DNA of 64,000 bases from Sessilibacter corallicola (GCF_021290925.1 NZ_JAJSLX010000002.1:1236235-1300234), one strand, 5' to 3'. Positions 55,180 to 63,897 are shown, counted from the first letter of the stretch. The notes: generated from the sequence alone by a model not told the origin. Numbers and translations: made by a program.

Positions 55180-55629
55180 TTAATAATGATGTCTGTAAAG
55201 GTACAGTTGTAGTTCGCGTAAATGATTTCCCCAATGCCCTCTGTAGCTCATTTCTAAATGCCATAGAGCGTTAGCATCAGATGTGTTTTCAAAATACCAT
55301 TCTATTTCTAATAAATCTCCGACTATATCAGCCAGGTCGTCCACAGCATCGCCAAGCAGTAATTCGCCAGTACATTCTAAGTCATCGGTATATTGTGCTG
55401 AATGATACAGTCCTAGCTCAGGAAACTTGGAGTTAATCGTTTTTCGAGTGTCACTGTAGTTTGCTGTTGGAGGATCGTTATAGTCTTCGGGATCGAATTC
55501 AAACTTTGCGCAATACACAAGAAGAGGTAGCTCATCGAGCTTTTGTATTAGTTGGTTTAAATCACTTTCGTTATGACTGTCATTGAGAACAAACCCAACA
55601 AATTCTGTGATTTTTTGCCTAATATTCAT
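55180..55629 (-). CDS. DUF5063 protein
   Basis: The 149-residue protein matches DUF5063 in its ordered motifs: PELGLYHSAQ, LLLGDAVDDLADIVGDL, ENTSDANALWHLEMSYRGHWGNHLRELQLYL. The last segment, W-G-x-H-L-R-E-L-Q, is the family hallmark. Function is unknown; members are often found beside accessory or polymorphic-toxin loci, so an immunity-like role is possible but unproven. It follows two small genes on the same strand, separated by 16 bases from the next. Confidence 0.82.
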   Translation of the reverse strand: MNIRQKITEFVGFVLNDSHNESDLNQLIQKLDELPLLVYCAKFEFDPEDYNDPPTANYSDTRKTINSKFPELGLYHSAQYTDDLECTGELLLGDAVDDLADIVGDLLEIEWYFENTSDANALWHLEMSYRGHWGNHLRELQLYLYRHHY

Positions 55630-55645
55630 AAATTCTATGGGTGAT

Positions 55646-56155
55646 TCAAGTGAATAGTGCTTGTTGGTTTTTTAGTAGCTCGTGGGGTATTTCTATACGT
55701 AAGTCAATGCGGATTAATTCTGAGTTGGAACGCGTTTTAAGGATTGGAGCTTCTTCCTGCGAGTGACTTTGAGGCAAAATTGTCAGAGCTAAATGCGGTT
55801 GCTCTCTAACAGTTGTGTAGAAAAGAGATTTACCTAAATCTGTATATTGTTGATGTGTCGGTCCCTCCAAAATTTTGCCTACAGCATGATAAATGGCACG
55901 TACGTTGACTCCATTTTTGTTTATCTTATACGGATAAAGCTCAGTGGGTTTGGTTAGCGCCACACCAATTCTTTTGATTGGTTGCTGTATTGTTTCTGGA
56001 AATATAATTTCTGAGTAATGTCCCCAGTTTTGGCACCATGTACAATTGCAGTTATAAGTAGGTGTTCCCGGTTGGTTTTGAATCTCGCGAGTTAATTTTA
56101 GGTCAGTCGCTAATTTCCAATCAGCAATTGGGATGGTTGGGCGACGATTTTTCAT
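55646..56155 (-). CDS. Unknown protein with CxCxxC motif
   Basis: The 169-residue protein has no recognised family. N-terminal part contains NCNCTWCQNWGHY, three Cys and a His that could bind a metal ion, followed by a basic-Pro-rich middle (ALTKPTELYPYKINKNG) and beta-type segments (LALTILPQ, IRIDLRIEIP). It starts 13 bases after the lipoprotein gene and ends 16 before DUF5063, so the three are probably one operon. Confidence 0.65.
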   Translation of the reverse strand: MKNRRPTIPIADWKLATDLKLTREIQNQPGTPTYNCNCTWCQNWGHYSEIIFPETIQQPIKRIGVALTKPTELYPYKINKNGVNVRAIYHAVGKILEGPTHQQYTDLGKSLFYTTVREQPHLALTILPQSHSQEEAPILKTRSNSELIRIDLRIEIPHELLKNQQALFT

Positions 56156-56168
56156 ATTGGTTTGACCT

Positions 56169-56525
56169 TTAAAGTAATCCTTTCTTCTTTAAGTCTTTTA
56201 TGTACCAATCTGGCGCGGGAAAAGCAATAACGCTGATTGGCTTCAGTGTTTCTGGATCATAAATAAGAATATCCTCGCCATCAATTGTTGGAGGACAATA
56301 GTCATTTTCAGACTGTTGTGTTACTACTAAACACAGATCTGGTAGCTCTTTTGAAGAATAGGGTTGACCATCCACCGTGTTGTTGCATTGACCACCTTGT
56401 GGTTGATGCAAAAAATCATGGGTATTAATTTCAAGGATTCTTCTTTCTTGTTCTGACAATTCACACATTGTATTAATAGATGAACACCCAGATAGCAATA
56501 AGGCTAGAATTATTGTTGGTCTCAT
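56169..56525 (-). CDS. Small lipoprotein of unknown function
   Basis: The 118-residue precursor has a short signal with lipobox LLSGC (Cys14), so it is anchored to a membrane after processing. The mature part contains four more Cys (MCELSEQ, GQCNN, LCLVV, YCPP) likely to form disulfides, and Asp/Glu-rich segments. No family recognised. First gene of a three-gene minus-strand cluster. Confidence 0.65.
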   Translation of the reverse strand: MRPTIILALLLSGCSSINTMCELSEQERRILEINTHDFLHQPQGGQCNNTVDGQPYSSKELPDLCLVVTQQSENDYCPPTIDGEDILIYDPETLKPISVIAFPAPDWYIKDLKKKGLL

Positions 56526-56660
56526 TCTTATCTCAGGTTTCTGTATTTATAGGTATTTCCGATAATTAGATAGTGTGGTTATAGTAAGCCGATTAATCCG
56601 GTTTTCCCATAGGCGTGGGCTTTTAAGTTAAAAGAGAGAAGAATTAAAATTTATCAATTA

Positions 56661-56909
56661 GTGCGGATAGAAAAGGTATTTGAGGGCGTGTTACCTGCTA
56701 ATTCTATCAGAACGATGAATAATATTCATTATGCACATTACCATAGTTCCGGGATCACGCTTTTTCAATTGAAGTATCCCTACTGGGATGACGAGTTGCC
56801 TAACTATTACCAAGACCATGAAGAAGTACTTCAACAATTCCAAATGGGAGTGTTTGAGAAAGCGGTATTGTATGTTTTTTGGGAGTTCGAAGTTGGAACT
56901 TCAATCTGA
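56661..56909 (+). CDS. Small protein of unknown function, possible
   Basis: An 82-residue frame starting GTG at 56661 is rich in Tyr, His and Glu (NNIHYAHYHSSGITLFQ; YWDDELPNYYQDHEEVLQQF). No family, no strong ribosome-binding site, and it stands alone between the lipoprotein and the CRISPR array. Composition looks protein-like, so it is retained with caution. It is not a Cas protein as far as can be seen. Confidence 0.4.
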   Translation: MRIEKVFEGVLPANSIRTMNNIHYAHYHSSGITLFQLKYPYWDDELPNYYQDHEEVLQQFQMGVFEKAVLYVFWEFEVGTSI

Positions 56910-57466
56910 TTATTAATAGATTGCTTTTGGCTTTGTCGGGTTGAAATAAAAAAATTAAGGTAGAACAGGAAAGGTTTCAGTAACACTTGAAAGTAGTTAT
57001 CTTAATTACGTATTTTTCAACAGCGTGATGATCGTGCATTTTTAATGCTGACAAAAATGTTATTTGCTAAGTAATTTTATTGAAAAGTTTTAAAGAAACA
57101 ATTACTTCCACTGAGTGAGCCAATACCCAAAAGCAGCTAACCACAGCTGACAAAGTGAGTATCAATCATGGTTAAACGTGATGATGGTACGCCGGAGCGT
57201 CTTTTGTCCCAAGCTTTTTCTAAGCGCAAGTCTCAAAACTTCCCCTATTTACGCCACTTAAAAGTCGTCATTATCTGTACTAATAATGCATCATTTTGCT
57301 TAAGGTCGATAGCACGGAACACCGCCTGCTTGATTGTTTTTTGTGCCAAATGTGCAGTGCATTCAGTGCAGAAATTCTGTGTGTTTTTTCAGCAAAAAAC
57401 CGTGTAATAGTTGGTAGAAAAAACAGGGTGGTATTTTCCTTTTAAAAACAATTAGATACAGTAAGA
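56910..57466. other. Region before the CRISPR array, including its leader
   Basis: No supported gene. The last about 60 bases before the first repeat (about 57408-57466) are A/T-rich and probably act as the leader; array polarity is read from the degenerate last repeat at the far end. A 79-residue frame at 57168-57407 was judged spurious. Confidence 0.6.
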
Positions 57467-58220
57467 GTGTTCCCCGCACACGCGGGGCTAAACCGTCTCG
57501 ACAGGATACTATTTGGACTATTGTTTGGTGTTCCCCGCACACGCGGGGCTAAACCGCTGTGACTCTCCAGCAGAATAAAGATTCTGAGGTGTTCCCCGCA
57601 CACGCGGGGCTAAACCGGCATGGTGAAATTTGAATTTGATTCCACCGAGGTGTTCCCCGCACACGCGGGGCTAAACCGCAAACAATGATCTAGCAAATTA
57701 TTCTAGAGAAGTGTTCCCCGCACACGCGGGGCTAAACCGCGACCTAAAAACTGAGGCTGTGGCACTATTGAGTGTTCCCCGCACACGCGGGGCTAAACCG
57801 GGTAGTAGTAGTAAAGTAAGTAGAATAGTCAGGTGTTCCCCGCACACGCGGGGCTAAACCGAAATGATAGTGAATCTAGATCCTGGTGCTGAAGTGTTCC
57901 CCGCACACGCGGGGCTAAACCGTAATCATGGCAGTTTTTACACCTAAACTTTGAGTGTTCCCCGCACACGCGGGGCTAAACCGTGCCATTGGATTCAGTC
58001 TTAGACCACTCAACAGTGTTCCCCGCACACGCGGGGCTAAACCGACAAATGAACCTGTCAGAAAAACTTAAATTCAGTGTTCCCCGCACACGCGGGGCTA
58101 AACCGATAACCAACACAACCAAATACATTTCGTCTCTGTGTTCCCCGCATACGCGGGGCTAAACCGGTTCCGGTAACGAAAGTTTTAAAACCACTGTGGT
58201 GTTCCCCGCATACGCGGGGA
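57467..58220 (+). CRISPR. Type I-E CRISPR array, 13 repeats and 12 spacers
   Basis: A 29-bp repeat starting GTGTTCCCCGCACACGCGGG and ending GCTAAACCG recurs every 61 bases (starts 57467, 57528, 57589 ... 58138, 58199), with 32-bp spacers. Sequence and dimensions are type I-E. The first eleven repeats are identical; the twelfth has one C-to-T change and the thirteenth keeps that change and loses its last seven bases (58199-58220). The degenerate end marks the trailer, so the leader is on the left. No cas gene is present in this window on either side. Confidence 0.97.
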
Positions 58221-58344
58221 TTTTAAAACTCATAAAATAATTTCCTTGTCGGTCCGGCCTGATAAATCTGTCAGAGCGACGAATTTTATTCACCTTGCAC
58301 TTTATCAGTTAATAAATTAATTAACGCCAAGTGCTGAATAATCT

Positions 58345-59142
58345 ATGAGTCAACAATGTCAGGATTCGTGTGTTGGGCATATTATGTCTTGCACCATAGT
58401 TTCTAGTTTAGAAAGTTTTACGGGTAACGAGATGGCGAGCATTGCCGCTCGTATAAACGAAGAAATCCAAAAAGCGCAGAAACGAGCCGAAGAAGTCATT
58501 AAAGACTTTAAGAACAAACTGGTCTCGGGTGAAACCACACGAGAAGAACTCGCCAATAGCGAAGCTCAATCCGATATTCCAACCGACCCCGCCCAAAAAC
58601 AAGCGGCACTGGATCAATCAGTCATATGCAGTGTGGCGTGCTGCTGCAATCAATACCCAAACCAAGGATCAGCGGATCAAAACCTCTACCAAGCTTGTGT
58701 TCATGGTGTTTATGCGACGGCCGATGCGGCGATGAATTATAAAAGCCGGTATAAGTCTGAGGTATCCTTCGATATGGGATTGGCAACCAATGGCATTCCG
58801 AGACCGCTCATGCACCGTGACCCTAACAATCCAGACTACACGGAGCCATCGCATAATTGGATGGCTCGCATAAAAGAGGTAGAAGGTTACCAGCCGGGTG
58901 AGGGTTATATTCGTAGGCCGGATTTAACTGTCGTGAAGAATCCAGCTAAACCGCTTACGGTTGATAATATAGAAAAGGTAATAGAGTATAAGTTTAAAGA
59001 AGATCGCAGAGATACAAGGCAAGATGAAGCCTATGAAGAAATTGCTGGGGGACGAAAGAATTACGCCATCTACCGCATTGGAGGACAACCTCAAGATAGG
59101 GAGGCAGCCTGTAACTGCAAAAACCCCGGCCAGATTATTTAA
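58345..59142 (+). CDS. Putative nuclease effector (PD-(D/E)xK fold), second pair
   Basis: The 265-residue protein has an N-terminal Cys-rich start (QCQDSCVGHIMSC), a charged helix (NEEIQKAQKRAEEVIKDF), a second Cys group (VICSVACCCNQY) and a C-terminal nuclease-like core: Asp193 (RRPDLTVV), Glu214 and Lys216 (VIEYKFKED) and Gln226-x3-Tyr230 (QDEAY), the D...ExK...QxxxY pattern also seen in the protein at 35315. No PAAR is attached. A DUF3396 protein follows by 11 bases. It begins 124 bases after the CRISPR array. DNA cleavage and type VI delivery are inferred. Confidence 0.7.
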   Translation: MSQQCQDSCVGHIMSCTIVSSLESFTGNEMASIAARINEEIQKAQKRAEEVIKDFKNKLVSGETTREELANSEAQSDIPTDPAQKQAALDQSVICSVACCCNQYPNQGSADQNLYQACVHGVYATADAAMNYKSRYKSEVSFDMGLATNGIPRPLMHRDPNNPDYTEPSHNWMARIKEVEGYQPGEGYIRRPDLTVVKNPAKPLTVDNIEKVIEYKFKEDRRDTRQDEAYEEIAGGRKNYAIYRIGGQPQDREAACNCKNPGQII

Positions 59143-59153
59143 GGAAGTTCAGA

Positions 59154-60095
59154 ATGCCAACATTTGATTACAGTACTATCACACAAGAGCCTGTTGTCTA
59201 CTATCCGAGAAGTGGCAATCCATCGGCCGTTTTAGGTTTGGCAATGGAGTTTTATATTGGTGGCCCCGGTCAGCCCGGTCGTGTTCGAGCAATGGCCGAT
59301 TGCGTGCAAGCCTATCTAACACAAGCTCAAGGGCAATTTCGCAGCTATGCTGTTGCCAACGATCGAGTTATGCGCCGTTTAAAGCCCGGAGAAAATATTG
59401 ATCCCGCATTGATCGAAGCAATGGTAGACCCTGACGCAGGCTATGAAATTGAGGCGGGTTGGGAAGAGGATAAAGCTAATTTTTGGGCGTTGAGTAGCTA
59501 TTGCATTAAAGCAAAACGACAGAATTATTTGGGCAAATTATTGATTACCTATCCATTTTCTTTTCTTGATCAAATCGGCCTTGATGGCTTTATTCAGCAA
59601 TTTGTTTCTATGTGTAATGCCATGGAAGTTGAACATGCCTATGCAGGTCCGAGTTTTATTGAACCTTTTAATGTTGGCGGAATGAGGGCTTCACATACAG
59701 TGATAGGCTCGCAGTTATTTAATTACCCTTGTTGTAATGCTTATAATTTAACAACAACGGGAATTCAATTTCGTGAAGGCACTAAATCCATTGCTTTTCT
59801 AACGGCAGTTTCCAATCGCATTCTAGAAAAAGCCGGTGGGGCACAAGCCGTGTTATCGAACGCAGGCCAATCGACCTTATCGTGCCTATACAGTAACGGT
59901 GTTATTTTCCAAGCAGGCAATATTCCCCAAATTGGTTCTCATGATTTTATTCCGCAAGAATACATTAATTTAGGTCGTGCGTTAAAACCGACGCGTGCTG
60001 AAATCAACGACTCTGACTCTTTATTTGATGATCCCGCAGGTATAGATGACGATGCATTTACTCAACGCTGGCTGTCTCGTTTTGATGGCGTTTGA
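59154..60095 (+). CDS. DUF3396 (TsiV-like) immunity protein, second pair
   Basis: The 313-residue protein follows the DUF3396 pattern: FWALSSYCIKAKRQNYLGKLLITYPF, MEVEHAYAGPSFIEPF, SRILEKAGGAQAVLSNAG and an end segment around YINLGRALKPTRAE. It is closer to the family's ordinary length than the 434-residue relative at 36362, which has an extra C-terminal domain. AAGGAAG precedes the ATG. It presumably neutralises the nuclease encoded just upstream. Confidence 0.75.
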   Translation: MPTFDYSTITQEPVVYYPRSGNPSAVLGLAMEFYIGGPGQPGRVRAMADCVQAYLTQAQGQFRSYAVANDRVMRRLKPGENIDPALIEAMVDPDAGYEIEAGWEEDKANFWALSSYCIKAKRQNYLGKLLITYPFSFLDQIGLDGFIQQFVSMCNAMEVEHAYAGPSFIEPFNVGGMRASHTVIGSQLFNYPCCNAYNLTTTGIQFREGTKSIAFLTAVSNRILEKAGGAQAVLSNAGQSTLSCLYSNGVIFQAGNIPQIGSHDFIPQEYINLGRALKPTRAEINDSDSLFDDPAGIDDDAFTQRWLSRFDGV

Positions 60096-60211
60096 TTTAG
60101 CTTGTTAAAAAATTATTGGCCAATGCGTTGCAGTACTCTTTTTTTTAAGCATCCTAATGTTGATTACACATAACGTATTGCGAATGTGATAAGCAAATTA
60201 AAAAATGTGGT

Positions 60212-60604
60212 GTGTTTGTTGATGTTTTTAAAGACCAGACAGTGGAAAACCAGCTTCTCGCACTTCGCGATTGGGCAGATGGGCGCGGGCATGAAGTGGT
60301 GGGCGAGTGTGTGGATGAAGGAATAAGTGGTAGGAAAGACCGTGATAAACGCCCGGGGCTGGACTCAATAATCAAAGCTACAACTCTAGGCAAGTTGGAC
60401 ATGGTTGTGGTGATGGCGCTAGGCCGTTTCGGCCGAAGCCTCCAACATCTTGCTGGGCTGGTGGCTGAACTTGAACCACTCAAGGTCGTATTATTTGTTC
60501 GAAACCTTGCAGTGGATACCTACACCCCAGATGGTCAACTTATGGTTAACGTTATGGGGACGCTTGCCAATATCAATTACAGCTCGAAGGTGCTGACCCG
60601 GTAG
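60212..60604 (+). pseudogene. Serine recombinase (resolvase/invertase) remnant
   Basis: The homology begins at FKDQTVENQLLALRDWADGRG, which corresponds to the stretch just after the catalytic serine (S-T-K-D-Q in active relatives). The start is replaced by unrelated sequence and the catalytic Ser is absent. It continues through ISGRKDRDKRPGLD, GRFGRSLQHLAGLV and GQLMVNVMGTLANI, then breaks off where F-x-E-R-E would follow. With both ends lost it cannot be active. It is GC-richer than nearby DNA and marks debris of a mobile element. Confidence 0.85.
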
Positions 60605-60870
60605 AACTGGGAACCGCTGCCGTAACCGCGATTGCGACAAATGACTTGCCGCTAGTCGCTTCGGTTGTAACGGTAGTTGATCGCCGCAAGCGGGATCAAA
60701 GGCCGTTTGCCGCCGGTGATTTTGCCCAGAAAATATGGGGTAAAGAGCACGCCGAAGTAAACACCAAACTCAACGAGGCAACCCTCGCCTATAAGTCAGC
60801 TATTGCGGCTGACCGTGAGTTTGTCTGGGGTAAAGCTGGCCCCGTTACCAACCTCTCCCATTGCAGTTAG
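60574..60870 (+). pseudogene. Fragment of an unidentified gene joined to the recombinase remnant
   Basis: In a frame shifted from the recombinase, codons from about 60574 read GADPVELGTAAVTAIATNDL and onward through WGKEHAEVNTKLNEATLAY to the stop at 60870. No start codon with a ribosome-binding site is present and the family is not recognised; GC-rich codon use like the recombinase remnant suggests both came from the same lost element. Confidence 0.5.
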
Positions 60871-60913
60871 CTCAATGCTCAATCGAAGAAACATCAACCG
60901 AGGAGGCGTAACA

Positions 60914-61072
60914 ATGGCTCAACGTAATTTCAGGAAAGCTAAAGCGATTCATCAGCAGCGCAAAGCCCAGCGAACTTCTCGCATAGAGGCAATGAAGCGC
61001 GGTACTGTCGGAACTCAACTACAAGGAATGATCAACAAGGCTTACAAGCGGCCCAACTCGAAGGTCCGCTAA
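60914..61072 (+). CDS. Small basic protein of unknown function
   Basis: 52 residues from ATG 60914 with AGGAGG at 60901-60906, an excellent ribosome-binding site. Rich in Arg, Lys and Gln (RNFRKAKAIHQQRKAQRTSR) and likely to bind nucleic acid. It lies in GC-rich foreign-looking DNA downstream of the recombinase remnant. No family recognised. Confidence 0.55.
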   Translation: MAQRNFRKAKAIHQQRKAQRTSRIEAMKRGTVGTQLQGMINKAYKRPNSKVR

Positions 61073-61233
61073 ACCGAATGAAGCTGCCTCGTTTGAATCT
61101 AGCGAGCATCACGCGTCAAAGTCCATTCGTTGGATAGACGGCGGGGCGGCTTCTCCAATTAAGGTTTGCCACCGGAGTCCTCTGGGTGCTGTCCGGCGTC
61201 TATGAGGGTCAGAGGGCGAAGGTGGCAACCTTT
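61073..61233. other. GC-rich spacer before the Beta-protein operon
   Basis: About 160 bases with no gene, higher in GC than the flanks; probably part of the same foreign segment. Confidence 0.35.
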
Positions 61234-62373
61234 CTAAACTGTAGCAGTAGCGATTCGGGCAGCTTCTACTCTCTCAAACTCAGCAACTTCTGCGACAACA
61301 TAAGCGACATGATGACTTGTGTCGATCTTAATCCAAGTTGTCGAGCCGCCACCAATTTCTCTATTTGCACACCGCTGTATTTCAGCGTCCCCCCAACTGA
61401 AATCAGGATGGAGATAATGTCCAGAGTTTATCAACTTCTGGGCAAGGTCACAGTGCTGGAAACCACCAACCGGCTTCCTTATCACATGTCCTCGAACAAT
61501 ATAAAACTCATCGTTGATGGTGTAGCGAATCTTGGCATTGGTATTGCCAAAGCCAGTTTCTCCGGTACTAGGGCCGCGCACTCCATAATCACCAAAATAA
61601 ATCTGAGAATTTGGGTATTGCTTTCGAGCATTTTTCCAAAGCAACATTTCTCTTCTCAAAATAGTTCCGCTTGAATCTTTATTCTTGACGGCTTTATCGA
61701 TTGAGTTAGGGAGCGAGCATCCTGCCACCGAATATGATGAAAAACCATAATTGGTAATTTGGGTAAACAGAGAGTCAAAACTTTCAAAAATATCGACTAT
61801 TGGCAATGTGCTCATATCCTCAAAATCGAGAATCACATGACAACTAGCAGGGTTAATCTCAAGATAATTGATGATCTCTACCAGCCTTTCATGAAAATGC
61901 TCTGGATCACCAACATCATCAAACGCAAATCGCTCAAGTCTGATACACACTATACCTGTGTGCAGTTTCAAGATGCTTTTTAGCGCAAGACGATATTCTT
62001 CATCATCCCAACGGTCGTACCCCACAACTGGAACAGGGTTCACTCCGTCGCTTTTTAAAGCGTTGTACATGTAAGACAAATGATGCTCACCAGTTTCAAC
62101 TTTCTCACCAGGGTTTTTCCAGTGGTAGGTGTCGAACATTGCATACATCCCAGGTCGAAGCTCACTAATTTTTTGGCTTAACTCAGAGAAGAACGTAGCT
62201 TTTGCGTGAGGATTGTCTTGGTATCTTTTTAGATCGGAGTTAAATCGGGGAATCTCGAATAGCGGCACCATATTTTGAACTACATTTGGCTTCGCTTTAC
62301 GAAGTGCATCAAACTCAGCGTCTTTTGCCTTCAAGATAGGAAAATAAGATGGATTCATACTTAAACCTCGCAC
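61234..62373 (-). CDS. Beta-protein family protein (PF14350-type), downstream gene of a HigB/HigA-like operon
   Basis: The 379-residue protein matches the Beta-protein family, first described in phage T4 and common in bacterial defence loci: FPILKAKDAEFDALRK, NMVPLFEIP, VPVVGYDRWDDEEYR, VILDFEDMS, YSVAGCSLP and FGDYGVRGPSTGETG. The family resembles a TIM-barrel, and its biochemical role is unknown. It overlaps the start-side end of the HigA-ImmA gene by 13 bases, so they are translationally linked. An internal ATG at 62358 gives MNPSYFPILK and removes the overlap. Last gene of the operon. Confidence 0.78.
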   Translation of the reverse strand: MRGLSMNPSYFPILKAKDAEFDALRKAKPNVVQNMVPLFEIPRFNSDLKRYQDNPHAKATFFSELSQKISELRPGMYAMFDTYHWKNPGEKVETGEHHLSYMYNALKSDGVNPVPVVGYDRWDDEEYRLALKSILKLHTGIVCIRLERFAFDDVGDPEHFHERLVEIINYLEINPASCHVILDFEDMSTLPIVDIFESFDSLFTQITNYGFSSYSVAGCSLPNSIDKAVKNKDSSGTILRREMLLWKNARKQYPNSQIYFGDYGVRGPSTGETGFGNTNAKIRYTINDEFYIVRGHVIRKPVGGFQHCDLAQKLINSGHYLHPDFSWGDAEIQRCANREIGGGSTTWIKIDTSHHVAYVVAEVAEFERVEAARIATATV

Positions 62374-63578
62374 TCCTCACCAGATGAAAACAGTTGTCTA
62401 ACTTGATTCTGTCCCACCATATCGGAGAACAGGCTATAATTTGCTGATTCCTTTCGGAGCCGTCCTGCGATTATTGCAGGATGAATTTTCAAATCTCTTG
62501 CAAAACGCTCAATCGTATCTTTATTGGGTGTTGTGTAAGCGTCACTTCTTCGCCACTGAACTCTAGGAATGAAGGCTTCGGTAGCCAGCCGGTTGGCTTC
62601 GGCCTCCTTTCGATCTTCTGAAGAAGAATCTAAGTCATCTAAAAATGCTTCGTTGTCGCCAACATGCTTCCAAATGTGGGCCACCTCATGAATCAAGGTA
62701 AACCAGAAGTGATCGAGCCTATCGTACCTAAGCGTCAACCCAATTATGGGAGCTCCGTCTGAGTCTTTTAATGCTGCCCCATCTAAAAGAGTCCCTTTTA
62801 GGGCAGGCTCAATTATTACTGTGATGCCAGACTGCTCTAGCTGTTGAACAGCCAACAGAGGACCAGTGTCAAAGCGGCTCAACTGAGCCAATTCTTTCAA
62901 ATAGCCTGCTGACAACTCTTCGGGATTAAATTCTCCAACTTCTGGTTTTCTCTCCCTAGCTTTTTGAATCACCCGGGCCAACCAAGCATAGAGTGCATAT
63001 CTTGAAGTTGGGGTTTCTGCATCACCATAGAATGTTTTTCTAAAGGACGCAGCACCAAACTCCAACCCCGAGTCTGATATGAAGTTTTTAACGATTTCTT
63101 CAAGGTTGTTTTTGGCTGCTTTCCCAATATTCTCAATCCAGCCTCTGCGACTCATTTCTTTAATCGGAAACTTTGACCATTCGACAGCTCCCTTTTTCGT
63201 AGGCACATCCGAGAGGGACGCTCCAACGAGGGTATCAGCAGAGATGCCCAAGCCTATAGTCAGAGCCCGTATCATTTGAACTGTTAAAGGGCGCTTGCGG
63301 TTCAAAACCTCAGAAACACGGCTACTCGTACCAAAATATTGAACGAGATCAGCTTGCTTTAAACCCTTCTCATTCATACGAAACAGAATGGCGTCGATAG
63401 GGTCCGGGCTTTCTACTGGGTATTTTGAATTCTCATAAGCCTCCAGCAGAACAGTAAGAAGCTCAAGTCGTTCGCTCTTTTTAGAATTCAGCTTGGGAGC
63501 CTCAGAAATTAGAGCCTGAACCTCATCAAGGTACGCTGAATATTGTTCTTCTGTACGGATTACCTTAGCTTCCATCAT
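62361..63578 (-). CDS. HigA-type helix-turn-helix protein fused to ImmA/IrrE metallopeptidase
   Basis: The 405-residue protein has an N-terminal HigA-like HTH (about 60-120; GLKQADLVQYFGTSSRVSEVLNRKR), a helical middle, and a C-terminal ImmA/IrrE peptidase with the zinc motif H297-E-V-A-H301 (TLIHEVAHIWKH) and a downstream Glu near 325-327 (EAEANRLATEAF). ImmA-type peptidases cleave repressors to switch on mobile or defence genes. Here repressor and peptidase are one chain, suggesting self-cleavage or cleavage of a partner on a signal. It follows the HigB-like gene by 6 bases. Confidence 0.88.
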   Translation of the reverse strand: MMEAKVIRTEEQYSAYLDEVQALISEAPKLNSKKSERLELLTVLLEAYENSKYPVESPDPIDAILFRMNEKGLKQADLVQYFGTSSRVSEVLNRKRPLTVQMIRALTIGLGISADTLVGASLSDVPTKKGAVEWSKFPIKEMSRRGWIENIGKAAKNNLEEIVKNFISDSGLEFGAASFRKTFYGDAETPTSRYALYAWLARVIQKARERKPEVGEFNPEELSAGYLKELAQLSRFDTGPLLAVQQLEQSGITVIIEPALKGTLLDGAALKDSDGAPIIGLTLRYDRLDHFWFTLIHEVAHIWKHVGDNEAFLDDLDSSSEDRKEAEANRLATEAFIPRVQWRRSDAYTTPNKDTIERFARDLKIHPAIIAGRLRKESANYSLFSDMVGQNQVRQLFSSGEECEV

Positions 63579-63584
63579 CTGTCT

Positions 63585-63839
63585 TCACTGTAAGCCGGTG
63601 ATAACGGCAATGCCTTGTTGAAACGCAATTTGTATACAAACCTCTTTGTCGCAATTAGCGATAGGAAAAATGAAATGCCCAGTATCTGACTGTTGGGCGT
63701 TTGGGAATTGATGACTCACGTCCGTAGGGTGCTTCCAGTTCGCATTAGCGAGTTCTGTGACCCATGCGCACAACCAAGTACGCGCCGAGTCGTCCGTGCG
63801 TATCAGTTGGTGTAATTTTTCCTTTCCTACAAGTCGCAT
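63585..63839 (-). CDS. higB: HigB-like toxin, apparently shortened
   Basis: 84 residues from ATG 63839 (MRLVGKEKLHQLI; the open frame extends upstream to 63953 but that part is promoter). The N-terminal W-rich core (ARTWLCAWVTELANANWKHPTDVSHQF) and beta strands (HFIFPIANCDKEVCIQIAF) match HigB-type mRNA interferases. Most relatives continue with an I-G-T-H-x-E-Y-D ending; here the chain stops at IAVITGLQ, so the last strand and that conserved end are missing. It may be inactive or a divergent form. Cotranscribed with the HigA-ImmA gene. Confidence 0.72.
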   Translation of the reverse strand: MRLVGKEKLHQLIRTDDSARTWLCAWVTELANANWKHPTDVSHQFPNAQQSDTGHFIFPIANCDKEVCIQIAFQQGIAVITGLQ

Positions 63840-63849
63840 AGTTTTAATA

Positions 63850-63866
63850 TTTCCCAATTTGGGAAA
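63850..63866. promoter_or_regulatory. Operator palindrome O1 of the HigB/HigA-ImmA operon
   Basis: TTTCCCAATTTGGGAAA is a perfect inverted repeat with 8-base arms around one T. It lies between the -10 box and the HigB-like start, so bound protein would block transcription. Confidence 0.8.
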
Positions 63867-63895
63867 ATTATGCACAACGAGCACAACTAATGCAA
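63867..63895 (-). promoter_or_regulatory. Promoter of the HigB/HigA-ImmA/Beta operon
   Basis: Read on the minus strand: TTGCAT at 63895-63890, 17-base spacer, CATAAT at 63872-63867. Spacing is ideal. It lies between two operator palindromes. Confidence 0.7.
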
Positions 63896-63897
63896 CC

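Noticed and set aside
57168-57407. 79-residue open frame just before the CRISPR leader
   Set aside because: No ribosome-binding site, no domain, mixed hydrophobic/basic composition typical of chance frames, and it lies where leader and promoter are expected.
57467-58220. CRISPR array as a simple satellite repeat
   Set aside because: Spacers are all different, exactly 32 bases, and the repeat is the known type I-E pattern with a degenerate end.
61186-61674. 162-residue plus-strand frame at the right end
   Set aside because: It lies antisense within the Beta-protein gene, whose minus-strand product matches a known family.
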